Assembly (NCBI RefSeq): GCF_003285005.1
Contig: NZ_QMFA01000031.1
Location: 1 to 64,000, forward strand
Source of the DNA: Paenibacillus sp. YN15
Lineage (GTDB): Bacteria; Bacillota; Bacilli; Paenibacillales; NBRC-103111
Direction: 5' to 3'
Length of the DNA: 64,000 nt
Part shown: positions 1-9,187 of the stretch, one piece after another
How the letters are laid out: each line of letters begins with the position of its first letter
How positions within the stretch are numbered: position 1 is the stretch's first letter
Made by a program: the position numbers and the translations under genes
Notes under the pieces: generated by a model
What the model was told of the DNA's origin: nothing
The model's input: the letters and a program-made list of their open reading frames with translations, nothing else
The model's database searches: none

Positions 1-38
1 AGCGTTCGTCCTGAGCCAGGATCAAACTCTCCATAAAA
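1..38 (-). rRNA. rrs: 16S ribosomal RNA, 5' end (partial)
   Basis: Read on the minus strand, bases 38 to 1 give the near-universal 16S start, with the GAGTTTGATCCTGGCTCAG primer site followed by GACGAACGCT. The gene runs off the left edge of the window. It lies downstream of lysS in the same orientation, as in B. subtilis and relatives, where an rRNA operon follows lysS. The exact mature 5' end is approximate. Confidence 0.97.
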
Positions 39-179
39 GTGGTCCCGAAGGACCCTTATGTTAGAGCCGATAGCTCAATGTTTCAAACGTTTGGCTTGTT
101 TATTTTGCTGCTCGTTGTTCAGTTTTCAAGGAGCTCGTTTGTTTCCTTGTCGTTCTCTTCTTCAAGAGGCGACTTTTTT
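39..179 (-). promoter_or_regulatory. rRNA operon leader with boxA-like antitermination site
   Basis: This is the transcribed leader between the rRNA promoter and 16S. On the minus strand, 134 to 122 reads GCTCCTTGAAAAC, which is the Firmicute rRNA boxA-like/leader motif. A short hairpin with arms GGTCC and GGACC (about 42-56) sits just before the 16S start and may belong to the RNase III processing stalk. Role is inferred from position and motif. Confidence 0.6.
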
Positions 180-209
180 AATATACCACATTATCACCCA
201 TGAATGCAA
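180..209 (-). promoter_or_regulatory. rRNA promoter P2 (proximal)
   Basis: On the minus strand there is a -35 of TTGCAT (209-204), an 18-base spacer and a -10 of TATATT (185-180). It lies about 140 bases upstream of 16S, the usual place for the proximal promoter of a Bacillus-type rRNA operon. Inferred from sequence only. Confidence 0.5.
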
Positions 210-286
210 GCTTTTTTTATTCTCGCATTTTGTTGATTTTTGTGGATTTCGCTCGATCCGGTTTCCCGTGGAAGCGAGCGAACACT

Positions 287-315
287 AATGTATCATACTC
301 CCGGGAGAAAAACAA
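287..315 (-). promoter_or_regulatory. rRNA promoter P1 (distal, candidate)
   Basis: On the minus strand there is a -35 of TTGTTT (315-310), a 17-base spacer and a -10 of TACATT (292-287). It lies about 105 bases upstream of P2, giving the tandem arrangement common for rRNA operons. The -10 match is moderate. Confidence 0.35.
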
Positions 316-351
316 GCCTTTATTTTCAAAAACCTGTGAAAGGAGCCAACA

Positions 352-384
352 AGCAAAAAGAGGCGCCAACAGGCGCCCCCTCTC
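352..384 (-). terminator. Rho-independent terminator of lysS
   Basis: Just after the lysS stop, the minus strand has a GC-rich hairpin with GGCGCC arms around TGTT, followed by CTCTTTTTG. It separates the lysS operon from the rRNA promoters. Confidence 0.85.
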
Positions 385-396
385 TTGTCTATGCTT

Positions 397-1905
<1,509 letters not shown>

Positions 1906-1959
1906 TCATTCACTCCCCTATGGATTCCAATCGTTCCCAATTGCCTCTATACGCTTCAT

Positions 1960-1991
1960 AAGGCCGGTCCCTGTGACGGAATCGGCCTTGA
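1960..1991 (-). repeat. Inverted repeat in the greA-lysS gap
   Basis: Arms AAGGCCG and CGGCCTT flank a 16-base loop. There is no U-run on either side, so it does not look like a classical terminator. It may be an mRNA-stabilising or processing hairpin between greA and lysS. The 108-base gap is too short for a T-box leader. Confidence 0.45.
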
Positions 1992-2007
1992 ATGAGGTAA
2001 GCCATGT

Positions 2008-2484
2008 TTATTTTTTGATGTCGATAATCTCGTATTGAATCGTCCCCGCGGGAACGCTCACTTCCACCAGCGAACCCTTCTGCTTGCCTAGGATGGCCTT
2101 GCCTACCGGGCTTTCATTGGAGATCTTGTTCTGGAAGGGGTCGGATTCCGCCGTGCCTACAATGGTATATTCCACCGTATCGCCGAATTCCATATCCTTC
2201 AGGGTGACAATGGAGCCAATGCTGACCGCATTCAAGTCCACATCCTCATTGTTGATGATGCGGGCGTTGCGAAGCATTTTTTCCAGGGTGATGATGCGTC
2301 CTTCCACAAAAGCCTGTTCGTTCTTGGCGTCGTCATACTCGGAGTTCTCGCTGATGTCGCCGTAGCCGATGGCCACCTTGATCCGCTCCGCAACCTCGCG
2401 GCGCTTGACGGACTTCAGATGCTCCAATTCCTCCTCCAGCTTCTTCAGACCTTCCGGAGTAAGGATAATTTCTTTCTCGCTCAT
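2008..2484 (-). CDS. greA: Transcription elongation factor GreA
   Basis: GreA rescues backtracked RNA polymerase by stimulating cleavage of the 3' end of the transcript. The 158-residue product has the family layout: an N-terminal antiparallel coiled coil (about 10-75) carrying the acidic tip [12 protein letters not shown], which is the part that enters the polymerase secondary channel, and a C-terminal FKBP-like domain (about 85-158) with the SPVGKAILG signature. Transcription starts from a consensus promoter about 200 bases upstream and continues towards lysS. Complete. Confidence 0.96.
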   Translation of the reverse strand: MSEKEIILTPEGLKKLEEELEHLKSVKRREVAERIKVAIGYGDISENSEYDDAKNEQAFVEGRIITLEKMLRNARIINNEDVDLNAVSIGSIVTLKDMEFGDTVEYTIVGTAESDPFQNKISNESPVGKAILGKQKGSLVEVSVPAGTIQYEIIDIKK

Positions 2485-2902
2485 TCCATCTGTTCTCCCG
2501 TCGTGTGAATATTATTCATACCTTGGAACGTGTTCCCTGTCCGTATGAACTCACTGGAGCCGCCTCGCCGTTTCGTAGCCAAACGGTTCAATATTATAAC
2601 TATATTGTAAAGTCGCATGAAAATGACAAGGGGACAAACATGTCCAACCACGAAGAAAACCGGCTGTATGCGCCTTGATTATTGAATGATTATATTGCAA
2701 CGGTTTCCAAATGTCAATGACAGGAAAAGAACGGTATTCCAGGGTGTGTGTGCAAATTCCGAGGGGAGCAGATTTCGCTGATTTTTCGTTCCAGGCAAGG
2801 CACTTTTGCGAAGGCGTACCGGGGGTACGTCGAGCGAAAGTAACGATAGCTCGGGGCGAAAAGGCGGTGAAAGCTGCCCTCAAGCGGGTTTGCATACACG
2901 CC
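2485..2902 (-). other. 418-base dusB-greA intergenic region: structured spacer plus greA promoter and leader
   Basis: No convincing gene is present. The dusB-proximal part (2740-2900) is GC-rich with imperfect inverted repeats, including CGTACC and GGTACG arms around GGG at 2816-2830, nested inside CTTT/AAAG arms. The greA promoter is at 2689-2717. The greA leader of about 200 bases includes a small GGACA/TGTCC hairpin (about 2632-2645) and a second AT-rich TATAAT (about 2595-2600). The ORFs found here show no family resemblance. Confidence 0.6.
2689..2717 (-). promoter_or_regulatory. Consensus sigma-A promoter of greA
   Basis: On the minus strand the -35 is TTGACA (2717-2712), the spacer is 17 bases, and the -10 is TATAAT (2694-2689). 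It is a perfect match to the sigma-A consensus in both hexamers and spacing, so strong vegetative expression of greA, and probably lysS, is expected. Confidence 0.8.
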
Positions 2903-3919
2903 CTAGTGGAGGATAACGTCTTCCCCATCCTTCGCGACCGCCGGATGTTCGCCCAGCTTGGACACAAATTCTTCCAATGCTGCCACCATTGGGTCCCGCT
3001 CCGTCAATTCCATAATGACATCCTTCACCCGGGCCGCGCCGGGAAGCCCTTTCAGATACCAAGCCAAATGCTTGCGCATTTCCTTCACCGCCACATGCTC
3101 GCCTTTCAGCGCCACAAGCCGGTCCATATGGAGGACGGCAATGCGGATTTTTTCCTCAGGAAGCGGTTCCGGCGGAAGTACGCCTTCCGTCAGGTAAGCC
3201 ACCGTGCGGTAAAGCATCCACGGATTGCCCAAGGCTCCCCGGCCGATCATTACGCCGTCCACGCCGGTGTGGTCCAGCATCCGCTTGGCGTCCTCGGGCG
3301 TAAACACATCCCCGTTGCCGATGACGGGAATGGACACCGCCTGCTTCACCTGGCGGATAATGTCCCAGTCCGCATGGCCCGTGTACATCTGCACCCGGGT
3401 GCGCCCGTGAACGGATACAGCCTGGCCTCCGGCATTTTGCACCGCCTGGGCATTCCGTACGGCATAGATATGATCCTCATCCCAGCCGCTGCGCATCTTG
3501 ACGGTCACCGGCTTGTCCACCACCTCAACCACAGCCGAGACCATCTCCTCAATCTTGGACGGGTCCAACAGCCATCTGGCTCCGGCGTCGCACTTGGTTA
3601 CCTTGGGAACGGGGCAGCCCATATTGATATCAATGATATCCGCATCGGTATGCTGATCCACAAACCGCGCCGCTTCCACCAGCGTTTCCTTGTCACCGCC
3701 AAAAATCTGCAGGCTGAGAGGCTTCTCCCGCTCATCCACATACAGCATCTCCATAGTGCGCTTGTTGCCGTGGAGAATCGCCTTGTCGCTGACCATCTCG
3801 GCGCAGATCAGGCCGCAGCCGAATTCCTTGGCGATCAGCCGGAAAGCCGGATTGCATACACCGGCCATGGGAGCCAGCACCACATTGTTCTTTGCCGCCA
3901 CATTGCCGATTTTGAGCAT
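2903..3919 (-). CDS. dusB: tRNA-dihydrouridine synthase (DusB family)
   Basis: FMN-dependent enzyme that reduces uridine to dihydrouridine in the tRNA D-loop. The 338-residue product has the TIM-barrel start LAPMAGVCNPAFR, the catalytic cysteine in INMGCPVPK (C102), the KMRSGW and VHGRTR segments and the GDVFTPEDA / MIGRGALGNPW phosphate-binding region. Its start overlaps the stop of the upstream HTH gene (TAATG, sharing one base), so the two are translationally coupled. It is the B. subtilis yacF equivalent and closes the folate operon, as in Bacillus. Confidence 0.95.
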   Translation of the reverse strand: MLKIGNVAAKNNVVLAPMAGVCNPAFRLIAKEFGCGLICAEMVSDKAILHGNKRTMEMLYVDEREKPLSLQIFGGDKETLVEAARFVDQHTDADIIDINMGCPVPKVTKCDAGARWLLDPSKIEEMVSAVVEVVDKPVTVKMRSGWDEDHIYAVRNAQAVQNAGGQAVSVHGRTRVQMYTGHADWDIIRQVKQAVSIPVIGNGDVFTPEDAKRMLDHTGVDGVMIGRGALGNPWMLYRTVAYLTEGVLPPEPLPEEKIRIAVLHMDRLVALKGEHVAVKEMRKHLAWYLKGLPGAARVKDVIMELTERDPMVAALEEFVSKLGEHPAVAKDGEDVILH

Positions 3920-4146
3920 TATGCGTCTCCTTTCGTCGCGGAATTGGGAGGAAGCAGCTCATCGCTATCCACCTGCAGCGCTTCCGATATCCGGGCGAGC
4001 ATCCGCTCGTCGACCCGGCGGGTTCCCCGCTCAATCGTGCCCACGATAGCCAACGATACTCCCAGCCGCTCCGCCAAATCCGATTGGGTTAACCCCTTTA
4101 ATTTGCGAAATGCGCGTATCCGGTATGCTAAAGCCTGTCTTTCCAT
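3919..4146 (-). CDS. Small XRE-family helix-turn-helix protein (YazB-like)
   Basis: A 75-residue protein made almost entirely of one XRE/Cro-type HTH (about 8-62; LTQSDLAERLGVSLAIVGTIERG). It corresponds in position and size to B. subtilis yazB, between folK and dusB. It overlaps the folK 3' end by 19 bases and abuts the dusB start, so it is cotranscribed with the folate genes. The target is unknown. The location suggests a local regulator, but that is inference. Confidence 0.85.
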   Translation of the reverse strand: MERQALAYRIRAFRKLKGLTQSDLAERLGVSLAIVGTIERGTRRVDERMLARISEALQVDSDELLPPNSATKGDA

Positions 4147-4640
4147 CGTTTGACGCCCTCCTTTCCTTCCAGCGTGTCCAGTGTCTCACGAATCAGCTTT
4201 GCCTGGAGGCTTGGTTCGGGCAAAAGCACCTCCTGCAGCGGGACCAGGACAAACGCCCGTTCCAGCATCCGGGGATGGGGCAAGGTTAAGGCGGGGGAAT
4301 CCATGCGGCAGTCCCCATACAGAAGCATATCCAGATCAATCGTCCGGGGACCCCAGCGAACCTCGCGCTTGCGTTCCAGCTGCCGCTCCACGTCCATCAT
4401 GAAAGCCAGCAGCTGTTCCGGCGGAAGCCGCGTTTCCACACGCAGCGCCATATTCAAAAAAACCGGCTGGTCCACATAGCCAACCGGTTCGGTCTCGTAT
4501 ATGGCGGAGCTTGCGGCCAGCCTGACCCCGGGATGTCCGTCCAAAAGGCGAACCGCCCCGGCCAGCCAGGCTTCCCGGTCTCCCAAATTGGAGCCTAGTC
4601 CAATGTATGCCGTTGTCCACTCCTGTTGCGCCTGATTCAT
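4128..4640 (-). CDS. folK: 2-amino-4-hydroxy-6-hydroxymethyldihydropteridine pyrophosphokinase
   Basis: Transfers pyrophosphate from ATP to 6-hydroxymethyl-7,8-dihydropterin, the step before dihydropteroate synthase. The 170-residue form shows AYIGLGSNLGDRE at the N-terminus, YETEPVGY, and the HPPK signatures GPRTIDLDMLLYG and LPHPRM. The open frame extends 20 codons further upstream, into folB. I chose the inner ATG at 4640 because it lies 7 bases after the folB stop and fits the family N-terminus. The ribosome site before it is weak (AAGCGGG), so coupling to folB translation is likely. Confidence 0.94.
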   Translation of the reverse strand: MNQAQQEWTTAYIGLGSNLGDREAWLAGAVRLLDGHPGVRLAASSAIYETEPVGYVDQPVFLNMALRVETRLPPEQLLAFMMDVERQLERKREVRWGPRTIDLDMLLYGDCRMDSPALTLPHPRMLERAFVLVPLQEVLLPEPSLQAKLIRETLDTLEGKEGVKRWKDRL

Positions 4641-4647
4641 ACAGCGT

Positions 4648-5010
4648 CTATGCCCGCTTTCTATGGATGTGTACCGTGACCCCGTCGAAATGGGTTTCAA
4701 ACGGAGGATGGGGCTTGGTCACCCGCACGGCAATTTCATAAATACAAGTATAAGTATGCAGGAGATCAGATGCAACCTGTTCGGCCAAAGCCTCAATCAG
4801 GCGGAAGGGCGGCCCTTCGGCGATTCCCTTCACCGTCCCGTAGACCTCCGCATAGTTCACGGTCAGGGAAAGATCGTCGCTCTTGCCCGCCTCCTGCAAA
4901 TCCAGGATCATTTCCACATCGATATAAAACCGCTGCCCCAGCTTGTTTTCCTCCGGAAATACGCCGTGATAGCCGAAAAACTCCATGCCGTTCAATACAA
5001 TCTTGTCCAT
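4648..5010 (-). CDS. folB: Dihydroneopterin aldolase
   Basis: Converts 7,8-dihydroneopterin to 6-hydroxymethyl-7,8-dihydropterin and glycolaldehyde. It is a 120-residue protein of normal length with MEFFGYHGVFPEEN at the N-terminus and the RVTKPHPPF segment near the C-terminus. The start at 5010 is preferred over the 9-codon upstream extension, because a clear AGGAGG lies 9 bases before this ATG. It sits between folP and folK, in the order folP-folB-folK. Confidence 0.95.
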   Translation of the reverse strand: MDKIVLNGMEFFGYHGVFPEENKLGQRFYIDVEMILDLQEAGKSDDLSLTVNYAEVYGTVKGIAEGPPFRLIEALAEQVASDLLHTYTCIYEIAVRVTKPHPPFETHFDGVTVHIHRKRA

Positions 5011-5030
5011 GCCTGGCCGCCTCCTGTACC

Positions 5031-5101
5031 CTTCCATAACATCGGTCCAAGCCGCAGGCCGGAGGGTGTTATGGAAGCCTCGAAACCGGCATAGCCGGTT
5101 T
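5031..5101 (-). repeat. Two stem-loops in the folP-folB gap
   Basis: A perfect 10-base inverted repeat (CTTCCATAAC at 5031-5040, GTTATGGAAG at 5068-5077) and an 8-base perfect hairpin (5083-5101, arms AAACCGGC / GCCGGTTT) fill most of the 112-base gap ahead of the folB ribosome site. Neither has a U-run, so an RNA-stability or translation role is more likely than termination. Confidence 0.5.
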
Positions 5102-5122
5102 GAGGGTCTCTGACTCGTCTGT

Positions 5123-5962
5123 TTAATCGGTATTCTTCAAATCCGCATGCAGGATGGCATCGGTCATCCGGGCCACCCGGGCCATGCCCAGCACATCATG
5201 GACTCTCATTATATTCATACCCTGGGCAATTCCCCATGCAACAGTGGCCGCCGTACCCGCATCGGCCTCATCCGTTCCCACATTCAGGACGTTGCGGATC
5301 ACCCGCTTGCGGGAGGTGCCCAATAGCACCGGGTATCCCAGCGCAGCGATCTCTCCCAAATGGCGGAGCAGATACAGGTTTTCCGCCTGATTTTTGGCAA
5401 AGCCGATGCCAGGGTCAAGAATAATCCGCGACGGGTCCACTCCCGCATCACGGGCAATGGTCACCGATTCCAGCAAATCCCGCTTCACATCAGCGAGAAA
5501 ATCCGTATAAACCGGCACCTCCCGGTTGTGCATCAGAATCACGGGACAGCCGTATGCAGCGGCTACTTCGGCCATCCGCGGGTCGCGGCGGAAGCCCCAG
5601 ATGTCATTGATGATGGAGGCTCCGGCCTCCAAGGCCAGCTTGGCCGCCTCCGGCTTATAGGTATCCACGGAAATAGGCGTGTCCAGCTCACGGAAGACCG
5701 CTTCAATAACCGGAATAATCCGCTGCAGCTCCTCCTCCAACGAAACAGCCGCCGACCCGGGACGGGTGGATTCCCCGCCGATGTCCAGAATGTCCGCTCC
5801 GTCCGCCACCAGCTTGCGGGCCTGGGCCACCGCCGCCTCCACCGTATGATACCGCCCCCCGTCCGAGAAGGAATCCGGCGTCACATTCAATATGCCCATA
5901 ATCAGGGTCCGCTCTCCCAGGGGAAGCTTCCTGCCGCAGCAATCCAGAATACGTGGGCTCAT
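5123..5962 (-). CDS. folP: Dihydropteroate synthase
   Basis: Condenses hydroxymethyl-dihydropterin pyrophosphate with p-aminobenzoate to give dihydropteroate; it is the sulfonamide target. The 279-residue TIM-barrel protein shows MGILNVTPDSFSDGG, DIGGESTRPG, ISVDTYK, IINDIWG and LDPGIGFAK, then GTSRK, all characteristic pterin- and pABA-site loops. It begins inside the pabC stop (4-base overlap), so it is coupled to pabC. Complete. Confidence 0.96.
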   Translation of the reverse strand: MSPRILDCCGRKLPLGERTLIMGILNVTPDSFSDGGRYHTVEAAVAQARKLVADGADILDIGGESTRPGSAAVSLEEELQRIIPVIEAVFRELDTPISVDTYKPEAAKLALEAGASIINDIWGFRRDPRMAEVAAAYGCPVILMHNREVPVYTDFLADVKRDLLESVTIARDAGVDPSRIILDPGIGFAKNQAENLYLLRHLGEIAALGYPVLLGTSRKRVIRNVLNVGTDEADAGTAATVAWGIAQGMNIMRVHDVLGMARVARMTDAILHADLKNTD

Positions 5963-6849
5963 TGTCCGTCCCCTCCCGCTTCCGCTGCGCGGCGGTACCG
6001 GGCTGCCAGCTCCGCCGTCCGCTCCCCGGCTGTTCCCCCGCCAATAACCAGCTCATTGCCTTCCGGATCGTACAGGCGGGTTACCGGCATAATTTCCTGT
6101 ATGGAGTTGGTCAAAAAGATTTCATCCGCCGCAAGCAGCATTTCCCAGGTATAGAAGCCCTCTTCTGCTTCCATACCGGCCTCGGCCGCATGGCGGAGCA
6201 CCCATTCCCGGGTAATCCCCTCCAGGATGCAGGTTTCCGCAGCAGGGGTATACAGCGTGTCCCCCTGTATGAAGAACAGATTGCTGACCGTGCCCTCCGA
6301 GATAAAGCCGCAATCGTCCAGGAACACGCCTTCCGCCCCTTTTGCCCAGGGATAGCGGGACAGCTCTCTTTTGCCGACAATGGAGTTCATATAATGAAAG
6401 GATTTCAACCGGCGCTCGCCCTCCGGCGTATTCCTGCGGGTTTCCAGCAGCTGAAGCGGACGACCCGCCCGCCACTCCACAGCATCGCGCTCCGGCGGCA
6501 AGGGCTTCACATACAGAATCTCCGCCGGGCGGCTATAGCTGTTCCCGGGCAAACCCAGGGGCTCCTCACCGGCGGACACGCTTAAACGGAAATAAGCGTC
6601 GGTCAGTCCGTTGGCCTGAAGAAGCTCCGATACCAGCGCGGCGAGACGTTCTTCATCCGGCTCATACGGAATTCCCAGCTCGCAGGCTCCGGCGGCCAGC
6701 CGCGCCAGATGCTCCGTCCACAAAAAAGGCCGTCCGCCATAGGTGCGGAAGGTTTCAAAAACACCCATTCCATACAGAAAACCGTGATCGTAAACGGAGA
6801 TCACGGCCTTATCCGAGGCGCACAGGGCGCCGTTCAGCGCGATTATCAT
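5959..6849 (-). CDS. pabC: 4-amino-4-deoxychorismate lyase (class IV PLP aminotransferase fold)
   Basis: Releases pyruvate from aminodeoxychorismate to give p-aminobenzoate. The 296-residue product is of branched-chain aminotransferase fold: DHGFLYGMGVFETFR near the N-terminus, the probable PLP lysine K149 in LKSFHYMNS, and EGTVSNLFF / LTNSIQEIMPV in the second half. It directly follows pabA with no gap and overlaps folP. Position next to pabA and pabB makes ADC lyase more likely than a D-amino-acid or branched-chain aminotransferase. Confidence 0.93.
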   Translation of the reverse strand: MIIALNGALCASDKAVISVYDHGFLYGMGVFETFRTYGGRPFLWTEHLARLAAGACELGIPYEPDEERLAALVSELLQANGLTDAYFRLSVSAGEEPLGLPGNSYSRPAEILYVKPLPPERDAVEWRAGRPLQLLETRRNTPEGERRLKSFHYMNSIVGKRELSRYPWAKGAEGVFLDDCGFISEGTVSNLFFIQGDTLYTPAAETCILEGITREWVLRHAAEAGMEAEEGFYTWEMLLAADEIFLTNSIQEIMPVTRLYDPEGNELVIGGGTAGERTAELAARYRRAAEAGGDGQ

Positions 6850-7434
6850 CTACTTGGCTCCTTGCGATGCCGGGTTTCCGAGGAAATTGGCCAGCATCTT
6901 ATGCCCGTTCTGGGTGATGATGGATTCGGGATGGAACTGGACGCCTTCGATGGCATATTCCTTATGCCGCAAGCCCATAATCTCCCCCTCTTCCGTCCAG
7001 GCGGTGATCTCCAGACAATCGGGAAGAGTTTCCCGCTTCACAATCAGCGAATGGTAACGGGTAGCCGTAAACGGATTGGGCAAATCCCGGAACACTCCCT
7101 TGCCGTCATGATGAATCTCCGAGGTTTTGCCGTGCATCAGCCGCTCGGCGCGGATCACGTCGCCGCCGAAGGCCTGGCCGATGGATTGATGCCCCAAACA
7201 AACGCCGAGAATCGGGATTTCCCCCTTAAACCGCTCAATCAGCGCCAGGCTGATTCCCGCCTCATTGGGCGTGCACGGGCCCGGCGAGATGAGAATATGA
7301 TCCGGCTTCAATGCGGCAATGCCCTCCAGATCAATTTCGTCATTGCGGCGCACCTGCACCTCCTTGCCCAGCTCTCCCAGGTATTGCACCAGATTGTACG
7401 TAAAAGAATCATAATTATCAATCACCAGAATCAT
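6850..7434 (-). CDS. pabA: Glutamine amidotransferase subunit of aminodeoxychorismate/anthranilate synthase
   Basis: Supplies ammonia from glutamine to PabB, and in Bacillus relatives usually also to anthranilate synthase (the TrpG role). The 194-residue class I amidotransferase has the nucleophile loop [15 protein letters not shown] and the C-terminal His-Glu in VQFHPESI. It overlaps the pabB stop by 4 bases (ATGA) and ends exactly where pabC starts, so the three pab genes form a tight unit. Dual use with trp synthesis is family knowledge, not visible here. Confidence 0.94.
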   Translation of the reverse strand: MILVIDNYDSFTYNLVQYLGELGKEVQVRRNDEIDLEGIAALKPDHILISPGPCTPNEAGISLALIERFKGEIPILGVCLGHQSIGQAFGGDVIRAERLMHGKTSEIHHDGKGVFRDLPNPFTATRYHSLIVKRETLPDCLEITAWTEEGEIMGLRHKEYAIEGVQFHPESIITQNGHKMLANFLGNPASQGAK

Positions 7435-9077
7435 TGTATGTCCGCCCCCTTTTTTATTTGGCCCTCATCCCACAAGCGGTACTGCTCGCTGTACTCCACC
7501 GCCTTCCAAAGCGCCTTGGCCTTGGAGAGGGCTTCCTTGTATTCCCGTTCCGGCACCGAGTCAATCACAATCCCCGCCCCGGCCTGCACATATGCCTGAC
7601 CCTCCAGGGCCAGCAGCGTGCGGATAACTATATTAAATTCCATGTTGCCGTTGTAGTCAATCCACCCGATGGCTCCGGTGTACGGCCCCCGCCGCACCGG
7701 CTCCAGCTCCTCGATGATCTCCATGGTGCGCACCTTGGGCGCTCCGGTTATGGTGCCTCCCGGGAATGCCGCGGCGATAACATCATAAGCATCCTTCCCT
7801 TCCGCCAGCTCCCCCGTCACCTCGGAGACAATGTGCATCACGTGGGAGTAATATTCGATTCCCATCAGCTCCGTCACCTTCACCGTACCGTAGCGGGAAA
7901 TCCGCCCCAGATCATTGCGCTCCAGATCCACCAACATAATATGCTCGGCCCGTTCCTTCTCATTGGCCAGAAGCTCATCCCGCATCCGCCGGTCCTCCTC
8001 CTGAGAGGTGCCCCGGCGGCGGGTTCCGGCAATGGGCCGGGTGCGAACGGCGTTCCCCTCCAGCTGCACCAGCAATTCCGGCGAGGCCGATACCAGCTCG
8101 AAGCCGGGCAGCCGCAGATAGCCCATATACGGCGAAGGATTCATGACCCGCAGCCATTCGTAGATATGGGCGGGGCGGGAGGAGAGCGGACGGCGCTGGC
8201 GGACCGCCAGATTCACCTGGAACACATCGCCTGCGGCAATGTAGTCGCGGATTTTCTCCACGGCCCCCATAAACGCATCCTTGCTGAAATCCCGCCTGAG
8301 TCCCTCCATCCTGTCCAGATCAATGGACAAGTCCTGCTGACCCACAATATCCCGCATCCTTGCCGCGCGCTGACGGGCCTCTTCCTCCTCCGCAGCACCG
8401 GCAAGCCGGTCCCACTCCGCTTTTAAGACAGAAGCCCGCTCCGCAGCCCTCCGGTGCCGCCGCTCCATTTCCGCGACCTCCGCCGGTAACGTGTTCGGGA
8501 CATGGACGCAGCAGTAGAGCTTTCGCTCCTGCAAATCCGCCACCCACAGCTCCTCGAAGCGGAGCATGACATAATCGGGAATGCCCAAGTCATCCACAGC
8601 CCGCTCCGGCAGCTTCTCCAGATGGCGGACCACATCGTAGCTCAGGTATCCCACGGCTCCGCCGCATATTTTTGGCGCTCCCGGTATGGCCGGAGACCGG
8701 AACGGGCTCATCCATTCCCGGATCAGCGAAAGCGGGCTGCCCTTCCGCCGCTCCTTCCGCACGCCGGCGCCGGACCAGTCCGTCACGGCAGCATCCGTTC
8801 CTTTGCCCTCAATCATGGATACGGCCGAGCAGCCGGCAATGGTATAGCGGCCTCCTTTGCCGCTTTCCAGCACAAACGCCGGTTGGCCGGAGCAGCCCCA
8901 CAGCCCATCCCATTGGGCGGGCAACCCGTCCAGGGGGTGGACCTCAATATACGGCAGCATGGTATACGCCGGCGCCCAGCGCAGCCAATCCTGCAGCGCG
9001 GTTACAATCAACAGGTTGTCCTCCTTCATGTGTGGCAAGCTTTCTCCCATTTTAACAAATGCCCAATAGTCACACAA
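7431..9077 (-). CDS. pabB: Aminodeoxychorismate synthase component I
   Basis: Uses ammonia and chorismate to form 4-amino-4-deoxychorismate. The product is up to 548 residues. An N-terminal TrpE/PabB lobe is followed by the chorismate-binding domain (about 280-530), with [36 protein letters not shown] and [12 protein letters not shown]. The start is uncertain: the frame opens with TTG at 9077, and ATGs at 9050 and 9029 are alternatives. None has an ideally spaced ribosome site. It is the first gene of the folate operon and is divergent from the chemoreceptor gene at 9188. Confidence 0.93.
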   Translation of the reverse strand: MCDYWAFVKMGESLPHMKEDNLLIVTALQDWLRWAPAYTMLPYIEVHPLDGLPAQWDGLWGCSGQPAFVLESGKGGRYTIAGCSAVSMIEGKGTDAAVTDWSGAGVRKERRKGSPLSLIREWMSPFRSPAIPGAPKICGGAVGYLSYDVVRHLEKLPERAVDDLGIPDYVMLRFEELWVADLQERKLYCCVHVPNTLPAEVAEMERRHRRAAERASVLKAEWDRLAGAAEEEEARQRAARMRDIVGQQDLSIDLDRMEGLRRDFSKDAFMGAVEKIRDYIAAGDVFQVNLAVRQRRPLSSRPAHIYEWLRVMNPSPYMGYLRLPGFELVSASPELLVQLEGNAVRTRPIAGTRRRGTSQEEDRRMRDELLANEKERAEHIMLVDLERNDLGRISRYGTVKVTELMGIEYYSHVMHIVSEVTGELAEGKDAYDVIAAAFPGGTITGAPKVRTMEIIEELEPVRRGPYTGAIGWIDYNGNMEFNIVIRTLLALEGQAYVQAGAGIVIDSVPEREYKEALSKAKALWKAVEYSEQYRLWDEGQIKKGADIQ

Positions 9078-9103
9078 TTCTTAAAGTCTGCTTCTCCGCC
9101 CGA

Positions 9104-9132
9104 TTTAAAAGAAGGAATGATTACTCTATAAT
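9104..9132 (+). promoter_or_regulatory. Sigma-A promoter of the chemoreceptor gene
   Basis: A -35 of TTTAAA (9104-9109), a 17-base spacer and a perfect -10 TATAAT (9127-9132) sit 56 bases before the GTG start. The pattern resembles sigma-A. The sigma-D motif common for chemotaxis genes was not seen. Confidence 0.6.
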
Positions 9133-9187
9133 TAAGCTTAAATTCATTTTGTGAAAATTATTACATAAGAGCGGGGAGTGTTTACAG

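Noticed and set aside
2711-4153. 480-codon plus-strand frame across dusB and the HTH gene
   Set aside because: Antisense to conserved genes; no motif and no ribosome site.
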